Program-made: the position numbers and the translations under genes
Shown here: piece after piece, positions 50,684 through 60,780 of the stretch
How positions within the stretch are numbered: the stretch's first letter is position 1
Layout: every line of letters starts with the position of its first letter
The notes under the pieces: generated by a model
What the model was told of the DNA's origin: nothing
The model's input: the letters and a program-made list of their open reading frames with translations, nothing else
Databases searched by the model: none
IMG/VR virus record: IMGVR_UViG_3300042691_034458
Location: 1-64,000 of that record
Direction: 5' to 3' (one strand)
DNA: 64,000 nucleotides
Source of the DNA: a virus

Positions 50684-51518
50684 TTTTAAGTAAATTAAGT
50701 AACTCTTTTATTGATAAACCCTCTCTATTAGCCATTTTCTTTAAAGACTTCATATTCTTCATAAGAATTTTGCTAGCAGTTTTTTGTTCTTTAGGTCTTA
50801 CATCATAATCATCAACATATTTTTTAGTTAAGATGTCTTCAACCATTTTAACCATTTTTTCTTTTTGTTTTTCAGAAAGTGTCATTCTATCCACAAAACC
50901 TTCTTTATTTTTTATGCTATTAGGAGCTTTTTTTGTTTTATTACCCGAAGGGTCTTTACCAAATTGTTTTGTTCTTTTTTTAGCTTCATCTGATTCTAAA
51001 CCCATTTTTTCTAAATGTTTTTTAGTTTGTTTACCACTCATATTTTTTGTTTCATCATATCCGAAAGCATCTGAAAAATCGGTTTCCGTTATTTCGCCCT
51101 CATTATAATATGTTCTAAATCCTCGAAGAAGTGGATCATTTGTTTGTCTTGTTGCTGGAATTGTCTGATCAGTTGTTTTTCTTGGATGTTGTGTTAAATC
51201 CAAAATAGGAATTTTTGAAGAAGATAATGTCCCATCCGCATTTATAAATTCTTCAAGCTCATGTTTATCTTTTATTTTAATTAATTCAAATTTTTTCTTA
51301 ATGTCGTCTTTTGAATATTTTTTCTTTGATTTAGCGATTTCATATATTAATGATTTAATTTTTGGTAAATCTGAGGTTGGAAAATCGATTTTTACATCAT
51401 TTTTTCTAGCCTCACTTATTGTCGTCTCAACAGAAAAATATAAAGAAATTCTTTCTTTATTCTCTTTTAAGAAGAAATAATAAGGTTTTATAAAATATTC
51501 TTTGTTTGTATGAATCAT
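50673..51518 (-). CDS. Hypothetical protein, first gene of structural operon
   Basis: 281 residues, very Lys-rich, with a helical C-terminus (MTLSEKQKEKMVKMVEDIL, LKKMANREGLSIKELLNLL). The middle section is polar with Thr/Gln runs. It has a promoter candidate 15 bases upstream and heads the operon down to 48533. No family recognised; a DNA- or scaffold-binding structural protein is possible. Confidence 0.75.
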   Translation of the reverse strand: MIHTNKEYFIKPYYFFLKENKERISLYFSVETTISEARKNDVKIDFPTSDLPKIKSLIYEIAKSKKKYSKDDIKKKFELIKIKDKHELEEFINADGTLSSSKIPILDLTQHPRKTTDQTIPATRQTNDPLLRGFRTYYNEGEITETDFSDAFGYDETKNMSGKQTKKHLEKMGLESDEAKKRTKQFGKDPSGNKTKKAPNSIKNKEGFVDRMTLSEKQKEKMVKMVEDILTKKYVDDYDVRPKEQKTASKILMKNMKSLKKMANREGLSIKELLNLLKNEQ

Positions 51519-51533
51519 TTTTCTTTTTAATTA

Positions 51534-51541
51534 ATAAATAT
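51534..51541 (-). promoter_or_regulatory. Candidate late promoter ATATTTAT
   Basis: ATATTTAT on the - strand followed by TAATTAAAAAG, 15 bases before the gene at 51518. It is only ten bases from the opposing site at 51552, a compact divergent promoter pair. Confidence 0.55.
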
Positions 51542-51551
51542 CATTCACTTT

Positions 51552-51559
51552 ATATTTAT
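51552..51559 (+). promoter_or_regulatory. Candidate late promoter ATATTTAT
   Basis: ATATTTAT followed by CTATAAATACAAG, 27 bases before the structural gene at 51587. Confidence 0.5.
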
Positions 51560-51586
51560 CTATAAATACAAGAAAAAACACTAAAT

Positions 51587-53452
51587 ATGGCACAACAAAA
51601 TATAAATCAACACGTTTTTGATAAATTTTATTTATCGCCAATTAATGGAAATATGGATTTAAGTTTAGCGACAAATAATAATTATAATGAAGAGATTATA
51701 TTTTCAAATGAAGTAATTGCATATCTTGATGGTAATAGACTTCCATTACAATTCGATATTAATGATTTGGATTCTAACCCAGAATATACATTAATTTATA
51801 AACAATATAATCCAAATAATGTGTTATTATCAACAAATTATTGGAATCCAAATAATTTGGTTTTAACTTGTTCTACCATGTTTAACTTATGTGATATTGG
51901 TTTAACTGGAACAGATAATGGTTTGGTTGACCAAATGACCGGAGAAACAATAACCGTAACAAATGGTTTATTGCCGGATGTTGATAAATTTAATAGGTTA
52001 ATGTTTGACAGAAGAATGAAATTGTTTCAGGTAACAGGATATACTAGTTCACGAAATGAAAGATTTTCTGGCTATTCTGCGACAACATTATATGAGGTGG
52101 TTTCAAAGACAGGTACAACTGAAGGAGTTTATCATGAGCTTTATGGTGGTTTCTATCAAGGATTTTATAAACTATTTGGTTATGATTATCAAACAATGCC
52201 AACTAGAATGCCTAAAGGATGGACGGTTGAGTTGATGTTAAAACCTCGACTATACCCCGAATATTTTCCATCTAGTGGGGAAACAACTCTCAATGGGTAT
52301 TATCCTGAAAATAGTAATATGTTTTTTTATATGGGGACTAGAGCAGAAAATAAATATTATCATTATGCGGATGGTTCTCCTGTGTCAGATTCCGGGTATA
52401 CTAGAGCAACATCTGGTTTAACTTGTTTAAAAACCTGTGCTTGCTCAAATACTGCGGTAACAAATTCTGATTGTATTGAAGTTTATCCACCATCAGCGGT
52501 AACTGTTGACCATTCTTATGGTGGTTGTGGTTACTATAATGAAGTTGTTTTAGAACCGGAATTAGACCCCGCATGGGATAGTATATCAAATGCAATTTCG
52601 CTGAAGTTTTGTGGCAATTTATCAAATCCTAAACTCGGTGTTAAGGTATTAAGGTTCGTTGGGGATTGTGTTGTTACCGGAAGTTGTGAAACTACTGGTA
52701 CTACATATACAACAGGATACACCGTTACAGAATATTGTTCCCCAAATGGAATTTATGATATTTGTCCATCGGGTAGTTCTTTTGTACAGGTAGAACATTG
52801 GGTACAAATTGATGTTGTCTTTGAAAGGAATGCTTGGATGGATGAATGTGATTTAATTTATAAAGGAGGATTGGGTTCAATAACAAAATTTGAATATTTA
52901 GATTCACTTTTAGATAATTCTGTAGCGTTGGTTTCACCACCTATAACTCATCAACAAACAACCCCAGAACAAATAGAAATTGTAAAGTTAAATGAAGAAT
53001 GGTTGCTTGAGAAGAAGTATAGAATGGGAACCTTAAAGTTTTATGTAAATGGTAAATTATTCTACACAATAGAAGATTTTGAAGAAATAATCCCAAGAGG
53101 TGAAAATACTAGGAAAGAAAGACAAATCGGTGTACCGTTTAATATATCGGTTGGGGGCGGCACTCAAGGATTACACGAAGCATTAATTTTTACTGGGTGT
53201 GTAACTGGTTTAACAACAACATATAAACAAGACCCAGAATTAGTACCTAACCAAATTTTAAGTGCGACAACATTATCTGGGTTATCAACAAATATTTTAA
53301 TTGAACCCAATTTTGCGGGTAATTTTGAAGGAGCAATTGCTCAATTTAGAATGTATATAGAACCATTAAGTGCTGCACAAATCCAACATAATTTTAGAAT
53401 TTTAAAAGATAAGTTTTTACTATTCGATTATTTTTGCGATACTTGTAATTGA
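51587..53452 (+). CDS. Large Cys-rich virion protein, concanavalin-like C-terminus
   Basis: 621 residues. The N-terminus MAQQNINQHVFDKFYLSPIN is typical of tail-associated phage proteins. The middle is Tyr/Gly-rich with a dense Cys region (LKTCACSNT, GGCGYYNEV, ETTGTTY). The C-terminal third (about 430-615) has LKFYVNGKLFYTIEDFEEII and FEGAIAQFRMYIEPLSAAQ, the layout of a LamG/concanavalin-like lectin. It could be a tail or fibre protein that binds glycans. It lies directly before the large glycosyltransferases. Confidence 0.75.
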   Translation: MAQQNINQHVFDKFYLSPINGNMDLSLATNNNYNEEIIFSNEVIAYLDGNRLPLQFDINDLDSNPEYTLIYKQYNPNNVLLSTNYWNPNNLVLTCSTMFNLCDIGLTGTDNGLVDQMTGETITVTNGLLPDVDKFNRLMFDRRMKLFQVTGYTSSRNERFSGYSATTLYEVVSKTGTTEGVYHELYGGFYQGFYKLFGYDYQTMPTRMPKGWTVELMLKPRLYPEYFPSSGETTLNGYYPENSNMFFYMGTRAENKYYHYADGSPVSDSGYTRATSGLTCLKTCACSNTAVTNSDCIEVYPPSAVTVDHSYGGCGYYNEVVLEPELDPAWDSISNAISLKFCGNLSNPKLGVKVLRFVGDCVVTGSCETTGTTYTTGYTVTEYCSPNGIYDICPSGSSFVQVEHWVQIDVVFERNAWMDECDLIYKGGLGSITKFEYLDSLLDNSVALVSPPITHQQTTPEQIEIVKLNEEWLLEKKYRMGTLKFYVNGKLFYTIEDFEEIIPRGENTRKERQIGVPFNISVGGGTQGLHEALIFTGCVTGLTTTYKQDPELVPNQILSATTLSGLSTNILIEPNFAGNFEGAIAQFRMYIEPLSAAQIQHNFRILKDKFLLFDYFCDTCN

Positions 53453-53465
53453 TATCATTATTAAA

Positions 53466-53648
53466 ATGAGTTTTAACAAAAAAATTATTACTAAAGAAAA
53501 ATTAATTGAAGCTCTTAATAGTGAGATTTCATTAGAGAAATTTTTTTCTGCGGATTCAATAGTTTTTAAAGATGATTTATCTCATTATGCTTTTGGGTTA
53601 TTTAAAGAAGGATTCTCAAAAGAAGAAATTTTTAAAAAAATCTTGTAA
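53466..53648 (+). CDS. Small hypothetical protein
   Basis: 60 residues, MSFNKKIITKEKLIEALNSE with two amphipathic helices. The IITKEKLIEAL start recalls the recurring tag but no (I/L)-x-E-Q ending follows. It fits between two large genes with a short A-rich leader, so it is probably real. Function unknown. Confidence 0.5.
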   Translation: MSFNKKIITKEKLIEALNSEISLEKFFSADSIVFKDDLSHYAFGLFKEGFSKEEIFKKIL

Positions 53649-53699
53649 ATAGTTGATTACTACGTATTATGAGTTAGTTTTAAATAACTCATAATTCAC

Positions 53700-56432
53700 A
53701 TGGAAAAAAAACTAAATATTTTAGCACACGCCTCTTTTATTGGTAAAACCGGTTATGCTAATCATGCTAAATCATTTTTTTGCGCGTTAAATAAGTATGC
53801 TAATGTTAAAGTTAGAAATCTGACAGTAGGTGATAGTTGGTGTGGATTATCGGAAAAACCTCATGATAAAGAAGAGTATTTTACCGATGAAATGCGTAAT
53901 ATGCTTATACTGCAAACATTATACGAACAAGATAATACAAGAAAAGATTATCCAATATACGGTTACGATGGGTCTTTCATTCCTGATATTCATATCGTTT
54001 TAAATGATGTTAATAACCCATATTTTTATGATAACTATGATGGATATCGCATAGCTTATAATGTTTGGGAATCAACGGAATACCCAAAAGATTTTTTTGA
54101 AAGATTATTTTATTTTCATGAGGTTTGGGTACCATCTAAATGGCAAAAAGATAATTTAATTAAACAAGGTTACCCAAAGGAAAGAATTTCGGTTGTTCCA
54201 GAAGGTGTTGACCCTGAAGTTTTTAAACCAACAAATGAAATTGATTTATCAGAAAAGTTTACATTTTTACTTTTTGGTAGGTGGGAATATAGAAAATCAA
54301 CAAGTGAAATAATTAGAGCGTTTAATGAAGAATTTAAAAATGAGGATGTTAACTTAGTTGTTTGTGCAAATAATCCATTTGCTAATGATGGGTTTAAAAC
54401 AACTGAAGAAAGAATAATTGCAAATGGTTTGGAAAATAAAAATCTTAAAATAGTTAATTTTCCAACTAGAGAAGAATATATTAATTATTTAAAAAATGGT
54501 CATGTTTTTATTTCATGTGCTAGAAGTGAGGGGTGGAATCTACCTTTAATAGAAGCAATGGCTTGTGGTACGCCATCAATTTATTCAAACTGGGGAGCAC
54601 AACTTGAATTTGCTGATGGATTAGGAATTCCTGTTAAAGTTACTGATTTTGTTTCAGCTAAAAACCAAGATAATTCATTTGTTGGCGATTATATAGAACC
54701 AGATTTTAACGATTTGAAATTAAAAATGAGAATGGTCTATAATGATTATAAATCATTTAAAGAAAATGCTTTATTAGAATCTGAAACAATTCACAGAAAT
54801 TTTAATTGGGATTTGGTGGCTAAAAATGCTAATAATATTTTACAAAAAAAGGTAAATGACTTTGTTTTTGTTACTACCGGTAACGAAAATTATATGCCTC
54901 TTATTGAATGTTTAGTTAAGTCTTTAAATGAGTTTTCAAAATTTAAAATTATTGTTTATGGGATAAATTGTGATGTACCATTTGATTATCCAAATTTAAT
55001 AAAAAGAAGATTAAATATTGAAGAATACTCAGAACATGATAGGTGGTTTTGGAAGCAATACGCATGTATTGAGTCAATTAACGAATCATTTGAAAATTTT
55101 GTTTGGGTTGATGGGGACGTTGTTGCAAATTTTAATATTGATAATATAATCAATTATTTCCCTTATGTTGGGAATTATCCGCTATCTGACATACACAGAC
55201 AAAAAGAATTCTATGGATTTTTTTATGAAAATGGTGTTAAATATGAGCAACTATTTAATGAAAATCTTAGTAAATACTTAAATGTTACACCACATTTACC
55301 ATTTATGCACGTTTGTCTTTTCATTTACAATAAAACCTGCAAATGGTTTTTTGATGAGATTATAAACCTCTATAAATCAACAGATTTAAATAAATATAGG
55401 CATTTATTCTTATGGAATGATGAAGGTGCTGATAATGCAATTAGATCGAAGTTTAATTTAAAAAACCATTTACCGTTATCTAATTTTGATGTTTCATCAT
55501 ATGATGGCGAATCATATGAGTTTATTAATAACCAACTATCTGATTTTTATACATTTTGGGAGAAAGATGGTCCATATAATTTTAATAAAATTTATGGACT
55601 TCAATATATTCCTGAAAATAAAAAAGATATTATCTACTTCCACGGTAACAAAAATGTTGACGCAGCAAATAAAATGATTGATTTTATTAAAATAAAAAGA
55701 GACAATTCTTTTTACGAATCAAATAATTTTTATACTTCAAAAAATGTAATAACAGATTTTAGTGATATAAAAAATATTGAGGGCGGAACTATTTGGGTTG
55801 CTGAAAATTACGGTTGGTCACACGCAATATATCATGAAATTTATAACTTACAGGATTACTATTTAAGTAGAAAAAAACAAATAAATGATGGGGATATTGT
55901 TGTTGATTTAGGAGGTAATATTGGTATCTTCAATAGATGGGCTTATTCACAAGGAGCGTCTAAAGTTATCTCATTTGAACCAGATAGAAGATATTTTGAA
56001 TTATTGAAGAAAAACACAAGTCCTAATTCAATTCTTTTTAATGCGGCGATGTCTGATAGGATTGGGGAGTTGAGTCTATTTGAGAGCGACCATTTGGGTG
56101 GTTCAAATATATTTGGTGTGCCTAGTAACACAAAAAATTACAAGGTCCGGACTTATACATTAGATTTTTTATTTGATACAGATTTAATTACTCACATTGA
56201 CTTTTTAAAGGTTGACGTTGAGGGTGCAGAACATCTAATTTTTAAAGGAATTAGCGATAACAATTTATCTAAAGTTAAAACTATTTCAATGGAATATCAT
56301 CACTCACATTTTAATTTTGATGAAAAATTACGTGATGATTTTATTAATAGATTTGTTAGTCTTGGCTTCAATTCTTATCTTTTATTTATGGGGACAAATA
56401 ATGCATTACAAATGATATATTTTTATAGATAA
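53700..56432 (+). CDS. Three-domain sugar enzyme: GT4 / GT-A / FkbM methyltransferase
   Basis: 910 residues. Domain 1 (1-400) is a GT4 glycosyltransferase: GYANHAKSFF, EVWVPSKWQKDNL, SVVPEGVDPEVF, and ISCARSEGWNLPLIEAMACG (about 272-291). Domain 2 (about 400-690) is GT-A-like, with FVWVDGDVVANF near 466-477 as its DxD. Domain 3 (about 700-910) is an FkbM methyltransferase: DIVVDLGGNIGIF and IDFLKVDVEGAEHL. One chain could build and O-methylate a glycan. Its stop shares one base with the next start, so it is coupled to an equally large sugar enzyme. Confidence 0.9.
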   Translation: MEKKLNILAHASFIGKTGYANHAKSFFCALNKYANVKVRNLTVGDSWCGLSEKPHDKEEYFTDEMRNMLILQTLYEQDNTRKDYPIYGYDGSFIPDIHIVLNDVNNPYFYDNYDGYRIAYNVWESTEYPKDFFERLFYFHEVWVPSKWQKDNLIKQGYPKERISVVPEGVDPEVFKPTNEIDLSEKFTFLLFGRWEYRKSTSEIIRAFNEEFKNEDVNLVVCANNPFANDGFKTTEERIIANGLENKNLKIVNFPTREEYINYLKNGHVFISCARSEGWNLPLIEAMACGTPSIYSNWGAQLEFADGLGIPVKVTDFVSAKNQDNSFVGDYIEPDFNDLKLKMRMVYNDYKSFKENALLESETIHRNFNWDLVAKNANNILQKKVNDFVFVTTGNENYMPLIECLVKSLNEFSKFKIIVYGINCDVPFDYPNLIKRRLNIEEYSEHDRWFWKQYACIESINESFENFVWVDGDVVANFNIDNIINYFPYVGNYPLSDIHRQKEFYGFFYENGVKYEQLFNENLSKYLNVTPHLPFMHVCLFIYNKTCKWFFDEIINLYKSTDLNKYRHLFLWNDEGADNAIRSKFNLKNHLPLSNFDVSSYDGESYEFINNQLSDFYTFWEKDGPYNFNKIYGLQYIPENKKDIIYFHGNKNVDAANKMIDFIKIKRDNSFYESNNFYTSKNVITDFSDIKNIEGGTIWVAENYGWSHAIYHEIYNLQDYYLSRKKQINDGDIVVDLGGNIGIFNRWAYSQGASKVISFEPDRRYFELLKKNTSPNSILFNAAMSDRIGELSLFESDHLGGSNIFGVPSNTKNYKVRTYTLDFLFDTDLITHIDFLKVDVEGAEHLIFKGISDNNLSKVKTISMEYHHSHFNFDEKLRDDFINRFVSLGFNSYLLFMGTNNALQMIYFYR

Positions 56433-59167
56433 TGGCGCACGTAGAACAAAGAAATTTTTGCATTAAAGTAAAAGAAAAGTTTCCTGATTTTTTTAAAAAT
56501 AAAAAAGTCTTGGATATTGGTTCATTAGACATAAATGGTAGTAATCGAGATTTATTTGAGGATTGTGATTATATAGGATTAGACGTTGGTGAAGGTAGGA
56601 ATGTCGATGTGGTATCTGTTGGTCATTTATATGATGCTCCAGATAGTTTTTTCGATACGATTATTTCTACTGAAGTCTTTGAACACGATATGTTCTATGA
56701 GGAAACCGTTAAAAACATAATGAGAATGTTAAAACCCGGTGGCTTATTTGTATTTACCTGTGCCGCACCGGGAAGACCGGAGCATGGAACTAGACGATGT
56801 GGTGAAGAGTGCGCTCCATTATTGATACAAATTTCAGAAGAATGGGCTGACTATTATAAAAATTTAGATAGCCATGATTTTAAAATTATACCAAGTTTTA
56901 ATGAAACATTTCCCGATGGTTATTTTGAATTAAATAATTTATATCTAGAAATACCATCTGATTTGTATTTTTATGGTATAAAAGGTGGTGAGAAATATTA
57001 CATAAATAATATTGTTACAGAATACAATAAACCAGAATTTAATGAACATATTTTTGTTATTGATTCTTGGCCTGACGATGAAAAAAAAGAAAATGATTTA
57101 GTTAATTTAATTAAAAAATTAAAATCATTTAATATTCAAATTTTACTAGCCGGACATTATCCGATTAAAGAAGAAATACAAAAAATGGTGGATTATTATA
57201 TTTTTGATAAAAATAATCCATTATTACTTTCTAGTGAATTTAATTCGTTTGATGTTGGTAGTGGAAGATGGGCAGAAACTTCAGAATATAGAATAGATAT
57301 GTCAATGGTCTTTCATCATGATTATGCAATATGGGAAACAATGAGAACGGCATTTAATTTTTGTAAATTTTTAAATAAAAAATACATTCATTTCTTAGAA
57401 TATGATAATAATCCAAATGTTTTCCAATATAAACAATGTTTTATTGAACAAATAATTAATCATGATGCAATCATATACGAATATAGTTTAGATTCAGCAA
57501 AAAATTTAAATCCATATTGTGCCACTTTTATTTTTTCAATAAAAACAGATATCGCATTAAAATTAATTTCACAAATAAATTCAAAAACGGAATATTTTAC
57601 TAACAAACCTAAAGGTTGGCAGTTAGAGCGAGTTTTTTTAGAAAAATTAACTAATGTTACAAATAACATAAAACTTTCAGAATATATTGCAAATGAAAAT
57701 GAATTAAATACTCAAGCAGTTTGGAATAGAGATGGTATAGTTAAAAATGGTGCAATATTTCAATCCTACTTAGCTGTTGATTATAAAAATCATTTATATT
57801 TAGAACTAATATCTGGTTTTGATAGTAAAAAAGCTGATAAAGATTATATTATAGAGATTGAGTATCTTTCAACAAGAAAGTTTATAACATTAAAAAAAGA
57901 TAACATGATGATTGTTCCGTTAGGGGAATATCACGTTGGAGGTTATGTTAAATTATATTATGAGGGGGTTTTAATTTTTAATGAATTTCTATATAAATCA
58001 GCAAAAAAATTTAGAGAAGTGAGTTCAATTATTTTAAAAAATGAGTCACTACCTGAACCCAAAATTAATATTAATTTTATTGATGGGGCGTTTGTTGAAA
58101 TATTAGATGATATTGATTCTAAATATGATGTTGAATTTATAGATAAGCAAACAAATCGTGTAATTTTTGGAACAACAATAAAAAATAATTGTTGGGCTAA
58201 ATGTAATAAAAAATATTTTATTGATTGGAAAATCAAAATTAAATCACAATACGGTAAAGAATATACATATGACTTAGATTTAAAAAATCAAAATGTTTTG
58301 ATTTCATTTGAGTCTAAATCCTTAGGGGATACTTTAGCGTGGATGTCATATGTTGAGGCTTTCGGTATCAAACACGGATGTAATGTTATCTGCTCAACAT
58401 TCCACAATGATTTATTTGTAAACCAATATAAAAATATTAAATTCGTTAAACCGGGAAATACAGCTAGTAATATAATTGCTCTTTATAGATTAGGTGTTTT
58501 TTATAATGGAAATAATTTTAATGAGGAATATCATTTAATGGACCCAAAAAAGGAACCACTATTAAAAATAGCTTCCGACATATTGGGATTAGAATATAAA
58601 GAATTAAAACCAAGTCTTCCCGTTTTATCAATAAAAAAAGAAAAACGAGTTTGTATAGCAACACATTCAACCGCACAATGCAAGTATTGGAATAACCCAA
58701 CTGGTTGGCAAGAAGTTGTTGATTTCTTGATAGAAAATGGATATGAAGTTAGATTGTTGTCAATTGAAGAAGATGGATATATGGGTAATAAAAATCCTAT
58801 CGGTGTTACACAACAACCAAAAGGTGAAATAACAGATGTCCTTAAAACATTACAGGAATCGGAATTTTTTATTGGTATTAGTAGCGGACTAAGCTGGTTA
58901 GCTTGGGCATCTGGAATTAAAACAATACTAATATCCGGTTTTACTGATAAATATTTAGAACCATTAAATGATATTTATCGGGTAATAAATAAAGAAGTAT
59001 GTCATGGGTGTTGGCACACACATAAATTTGACGCTGGCGACTGGAATTGGTGTCCAATACACAAAGGAACATCTAGAGAATTTGAATGCTCTAAATCAAT
59101 AACCGCAGACCAAGTTATTAATTTAATTAAAAATGAAAATTTATGTTCAAATTGCGTCATATCGTGA
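56432..59167 (+). CDS. Methyltransferase / GT-A / BAHT-like heptosyltransferase fusion
   Basis: 911 residues. N-terminal SAM methyltransferase (1-190): VLDIGSLDINGSN, FDTIISTEVFEHDMFYEE. Middle GT-A-like domain (about 200-450) with YIHFLEYDNNPNVF. C-terminal GT9-type domain (about 625-911) like autotransporter O-heptosyltransferases of the BAHT family: SKSLGDTLAWMSYVEAFG, ICSTFHNDLF, GISSGLSWLAWASG, and four cysteines (857, 860, 874, 886) in CHGCW, NWCPIHK and FEC, the position of the iron site in TibC. BAHT enzymes glycosylate Ser in adhesins. The Ser-rich fibre lies 2 kb downstream, so it is a plausible acceptor. Confidence 0.88.
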   Translation: MAHVEQRNFCIKVKEKFPDFFKNKKVLDIGSLDINGSNRDLFEDCDYIGLDVGEGRNVDVVSVGHLYDAPDSFFDTIISTEVFEHDMFYEETVKNIMRMLKPGGLFVFTCAAPGRPEHGTRRCGEECAPLLIQISEEWADYYKNLDSHDFKIIPSFNETFPDGYFELNNLYLEIPSDLYFYGIKGGEKYYINNIVTEYNKPEFNEHIFVIDSWPDDEKKENDLVNLIKKLKSFNIQILLAGHYPIKEEIQKMVDYYIFDKNNPLLLSSEFNSFDVGSGRWAETSEYRIDMSMVFHHDYAIWETMRTAFNFCKFLNKKYIHFLEYDNNPNVFQYKQCFIEQIINHDAIIYEYSLDSAKNLNPYCATFIFSIKTDIALKLISQINSKTEYFTNKPKGWQLERVFLEKLTNVTNNIKLSEYIANENELNTQAVWNRDGIVKNGAIFQSYLAVDYKNHLYLELISGFDSKKADKDYIIEIEYLSTRKFITLKKDNMMIVPLGEYHVGGYVKLYYEGVLIFNEFLYKSAKKFREVSSIILKNESLPEPKININFIDGAFVEILDDIDSKYDVEFIDKQTNRVIFGTTIKNNCWAKCNKKYFIDWKIKIKSQYGKEYTYDLDLKNQNVLISFESKSLGDTLAWMSYVEAFGIKHGCNVICSTFHNDLFVNQYKNIKFVKPGNTASNIIALYRLGVFYNGNNFNEEYHLMDPKKEPLLKIASDILGLEYKELKPSLPVLSIKKEKRVCIATHSTAQCKYWNNPTGWQEVVDFLIENGYEVRLLSIEEDGYMGNKNPIGVTQQPKGEITDVLKTLQESEFFIGISSGLSWLAWASGIKTILISGFTDKYLEPLNDIYRVINKEVCHGCWHTHKFDAGDWNWCPIHKGTSREFECSKSITADQVINLIKNENLCSNCVIS

Positions 59168-60380
59168 CCCGCAATTAATTCCGACAATTAAAAATTTATT
59201 AGAAAATTCAAAAAATCCAGAAAATTTAAGGATTGGTATTGCTAGACAATATCATCCAGAAGATAAATTTGATGATTTGTCTGAGTATGATAACGATGAA
59301 CGATTTAGAATTTTAAATATTCCATATGAAGAATCTTTAGGTGTTTGTTGGGCTAGACATTTGATTCAACAACTTTATGATAATGAGGAATATACCCTTC
59401 AGATAGATTCTCACATGAGATTTGAAAAAGATTGGGATGAAACATTAATTAATATGCTTGAAGGATTAAAAAAAGATGGTTATAGAAAGCCACTATTAAC
59501 AGCATATGTACCATCATTTAATCCTGAAAATGACCCTAATGATAGAGTCAAGGTTCCTTGGCGGATGGTTTTTGATAAGTTTACACCAGAAGGTGTTGTA
59601 TTTTTTCTTCCTGAGGTTATCCAAAATTGGAAACAATTAGATAAACCAATTCCTGCTAGATTTTACTCTGCACATTTTTGTTTTACAATTGGACAATTTG
59701 CGTTAGAGGCGCAACATGACCCCGAATATTATTTTCATGGTGAAGAGATTTCTATCGCAGCAAGAGCATATACACATGGATATGATTTATTTCATCCGCA
59801 TAAGGTCATTCTTTGGCATGAATATACTAGAAAGGGTAGAACAAAGCATTGGGACGATATACAAAATTGGTCAGCTTTAAACAAAGAATCACACAGAAGA
59901 AATAGAGTATTATTTGGTATGGATAATGAAATTCAAAACATTGATTTTGGTAGATTTGGTTTTGGTAAATTAAGAACTTTAAGAGATTATGAAAAATATG
60001 TTGGTTTATTATTTGAAAAACGTGCTATACAGCAATACACGTTAGATAAAAAATATGCACCAAATCCATATACATTTAATGATGAAAATGAGTGGAAAAA
60101 TAGTTTTGCATCAAAGTTTAAATATGATATAAAAGTTCCAAAAATTAATTTACAAGAAAAAGATTATGAGTTTTTTGCTATTGCTTTTCACGACAAAAAA
60201 GATGAAACGTTATACAGAAAAGATGCAGACAAGATTGAAATTTTTAATTCTTTTAAGACAGTTGATGACTTTATAACAATTAGGAGAGAATTTAATAATG
60301 AACAAATTCCGGCGTATTGGGTTGTTTGGCCTTATAGTAAAACAAAAGGATGGTGCGATAGATTGGTAGGTGAAATTTAA
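59133..60380 (+). CDS. GlcNAc-transferase-like (GT60 type) glycosyltransferase
   Basis: 415 residues. IYVQIASYRDPQLIPTIKNL, GVCWARHLIQQLYDNEEYTL, LQIDSHMRFEKDWDETLIN and later HFCFTIGQFALEAQ and GEEISIAARAYTHGYDLF are the signature of the PF11397/GT60 type, which adds GlcNAc to Ser/Thr hydroxyls, including in slime-mould proteins. Asp-Ser-His serves as the DxD-like site near residue 92. It overlaps the previous gene by 35 bases. It is the last sugar gene before the fibre genes, supporting O-glycosylation of a virion protein. Confidence 0.9.
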   Translation: MKIYVQIASYRDPQLIPTIKNLLENSKNPENLRIGIARQYHPEDKFDDLSEYDNDERFRILNIPYEESLGVCWARHLIQQLYDNEEYTLQIDSHMRFEKDWDETLINMLEGLKKDGYRKPLLTAYVPSFNPENDPNDRVKVPWRMVFDKFTPEGVVFFLPEVIQNWKQLDKPIPARFYSAHFCFTIGQFALEAQHDPEYYFHGEEISIAARAYTHGYDLFHPHKVILWHEYTRKGRTKHWDDIQNWSALNKESHRRNRVLFGMDNEIQNIDFGRFGFGKLRTLRDYEKYVGLLFEKRAIQQYTLDKKYAPNPYTFNDENEWKNSFASKFKYDIKVPKINLQEKDYEFFAIAFHDKKDETLYRKDADKIEIFNSFKTVDDFITIRREFNNEQIPAYWVVWPYSKTKGWCDRLVGEI

Positions 60381-60389
60381 TTATTTGAT

Positions 60390-60397
60390 ATATTTAT
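60390..60397 (+). promoter_or_regulatory. Candidate late promoter ATATTTAT
   Basis: ATATTTAT followed by TATTAAAAATAAT, 15 bases before the first fibre-region gene. Confidence 0.55.
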
Positions 60398-60412
60398 TAT
60401 TAAAAATAATAA

Positions 60413-60778
60413 ATGGAATTCTTTATTAAAAAAAACGCAACACTTCCTGTTTTAAAAATGCAAGTTTTAAATAATGGTAGGCATGAATATAAAACATTTA
60501 TGAATTTACTTGAAACTGCGACAATTTCATTTACAATGATTAATGAAGCTACTGGAATACCAAAAATAGCAAATGCTCCAGCATATATAACAGATAAAAT
60601 TTTTGAAAATCCTAATGCTGATAGGGAATATTATGTTTATTATCTTTTTTCACAGAAAGACACTAATAAGGTAGGACGTTATCAGGGTCAATTTGTACTA
60701 GCCTTGAATAACGGGACATTAATTTGTCCAATCAGAGAGGATTTATACATAAATATAACGGATAGTACAATTTCATAA
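60413..60778 (+). CDS. Tail/fibre adaptor-type protein, BppU-like
   Basis: 121 residues, MEFFIKKNATLPVLKMQVLN, beta-rich, ending DLYINITDSTIS. The order of strands (ATISFTMINEATG, YYVYYLFSQKD, GRYQGQFVLALNNGTLICPI) resembles the N-terminal domain of BppU-type baseplate proteins that hold receptor-binding modules. The next gene is a paralogue. I infer an adaptor between tail and fibre. Confidence 0.65.
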   Translation: MEFFIKKNATLPVLKMQVLNNGRHEYKTFMNLLETATISFTMINEATGIPKIANAPAYITDKIFENPNADREYYVYYLFSQKDTNKVGRYQGQFVLALNNGTLICPIREDLYINITDSTIS

Positions 60779-60780
60779 AA

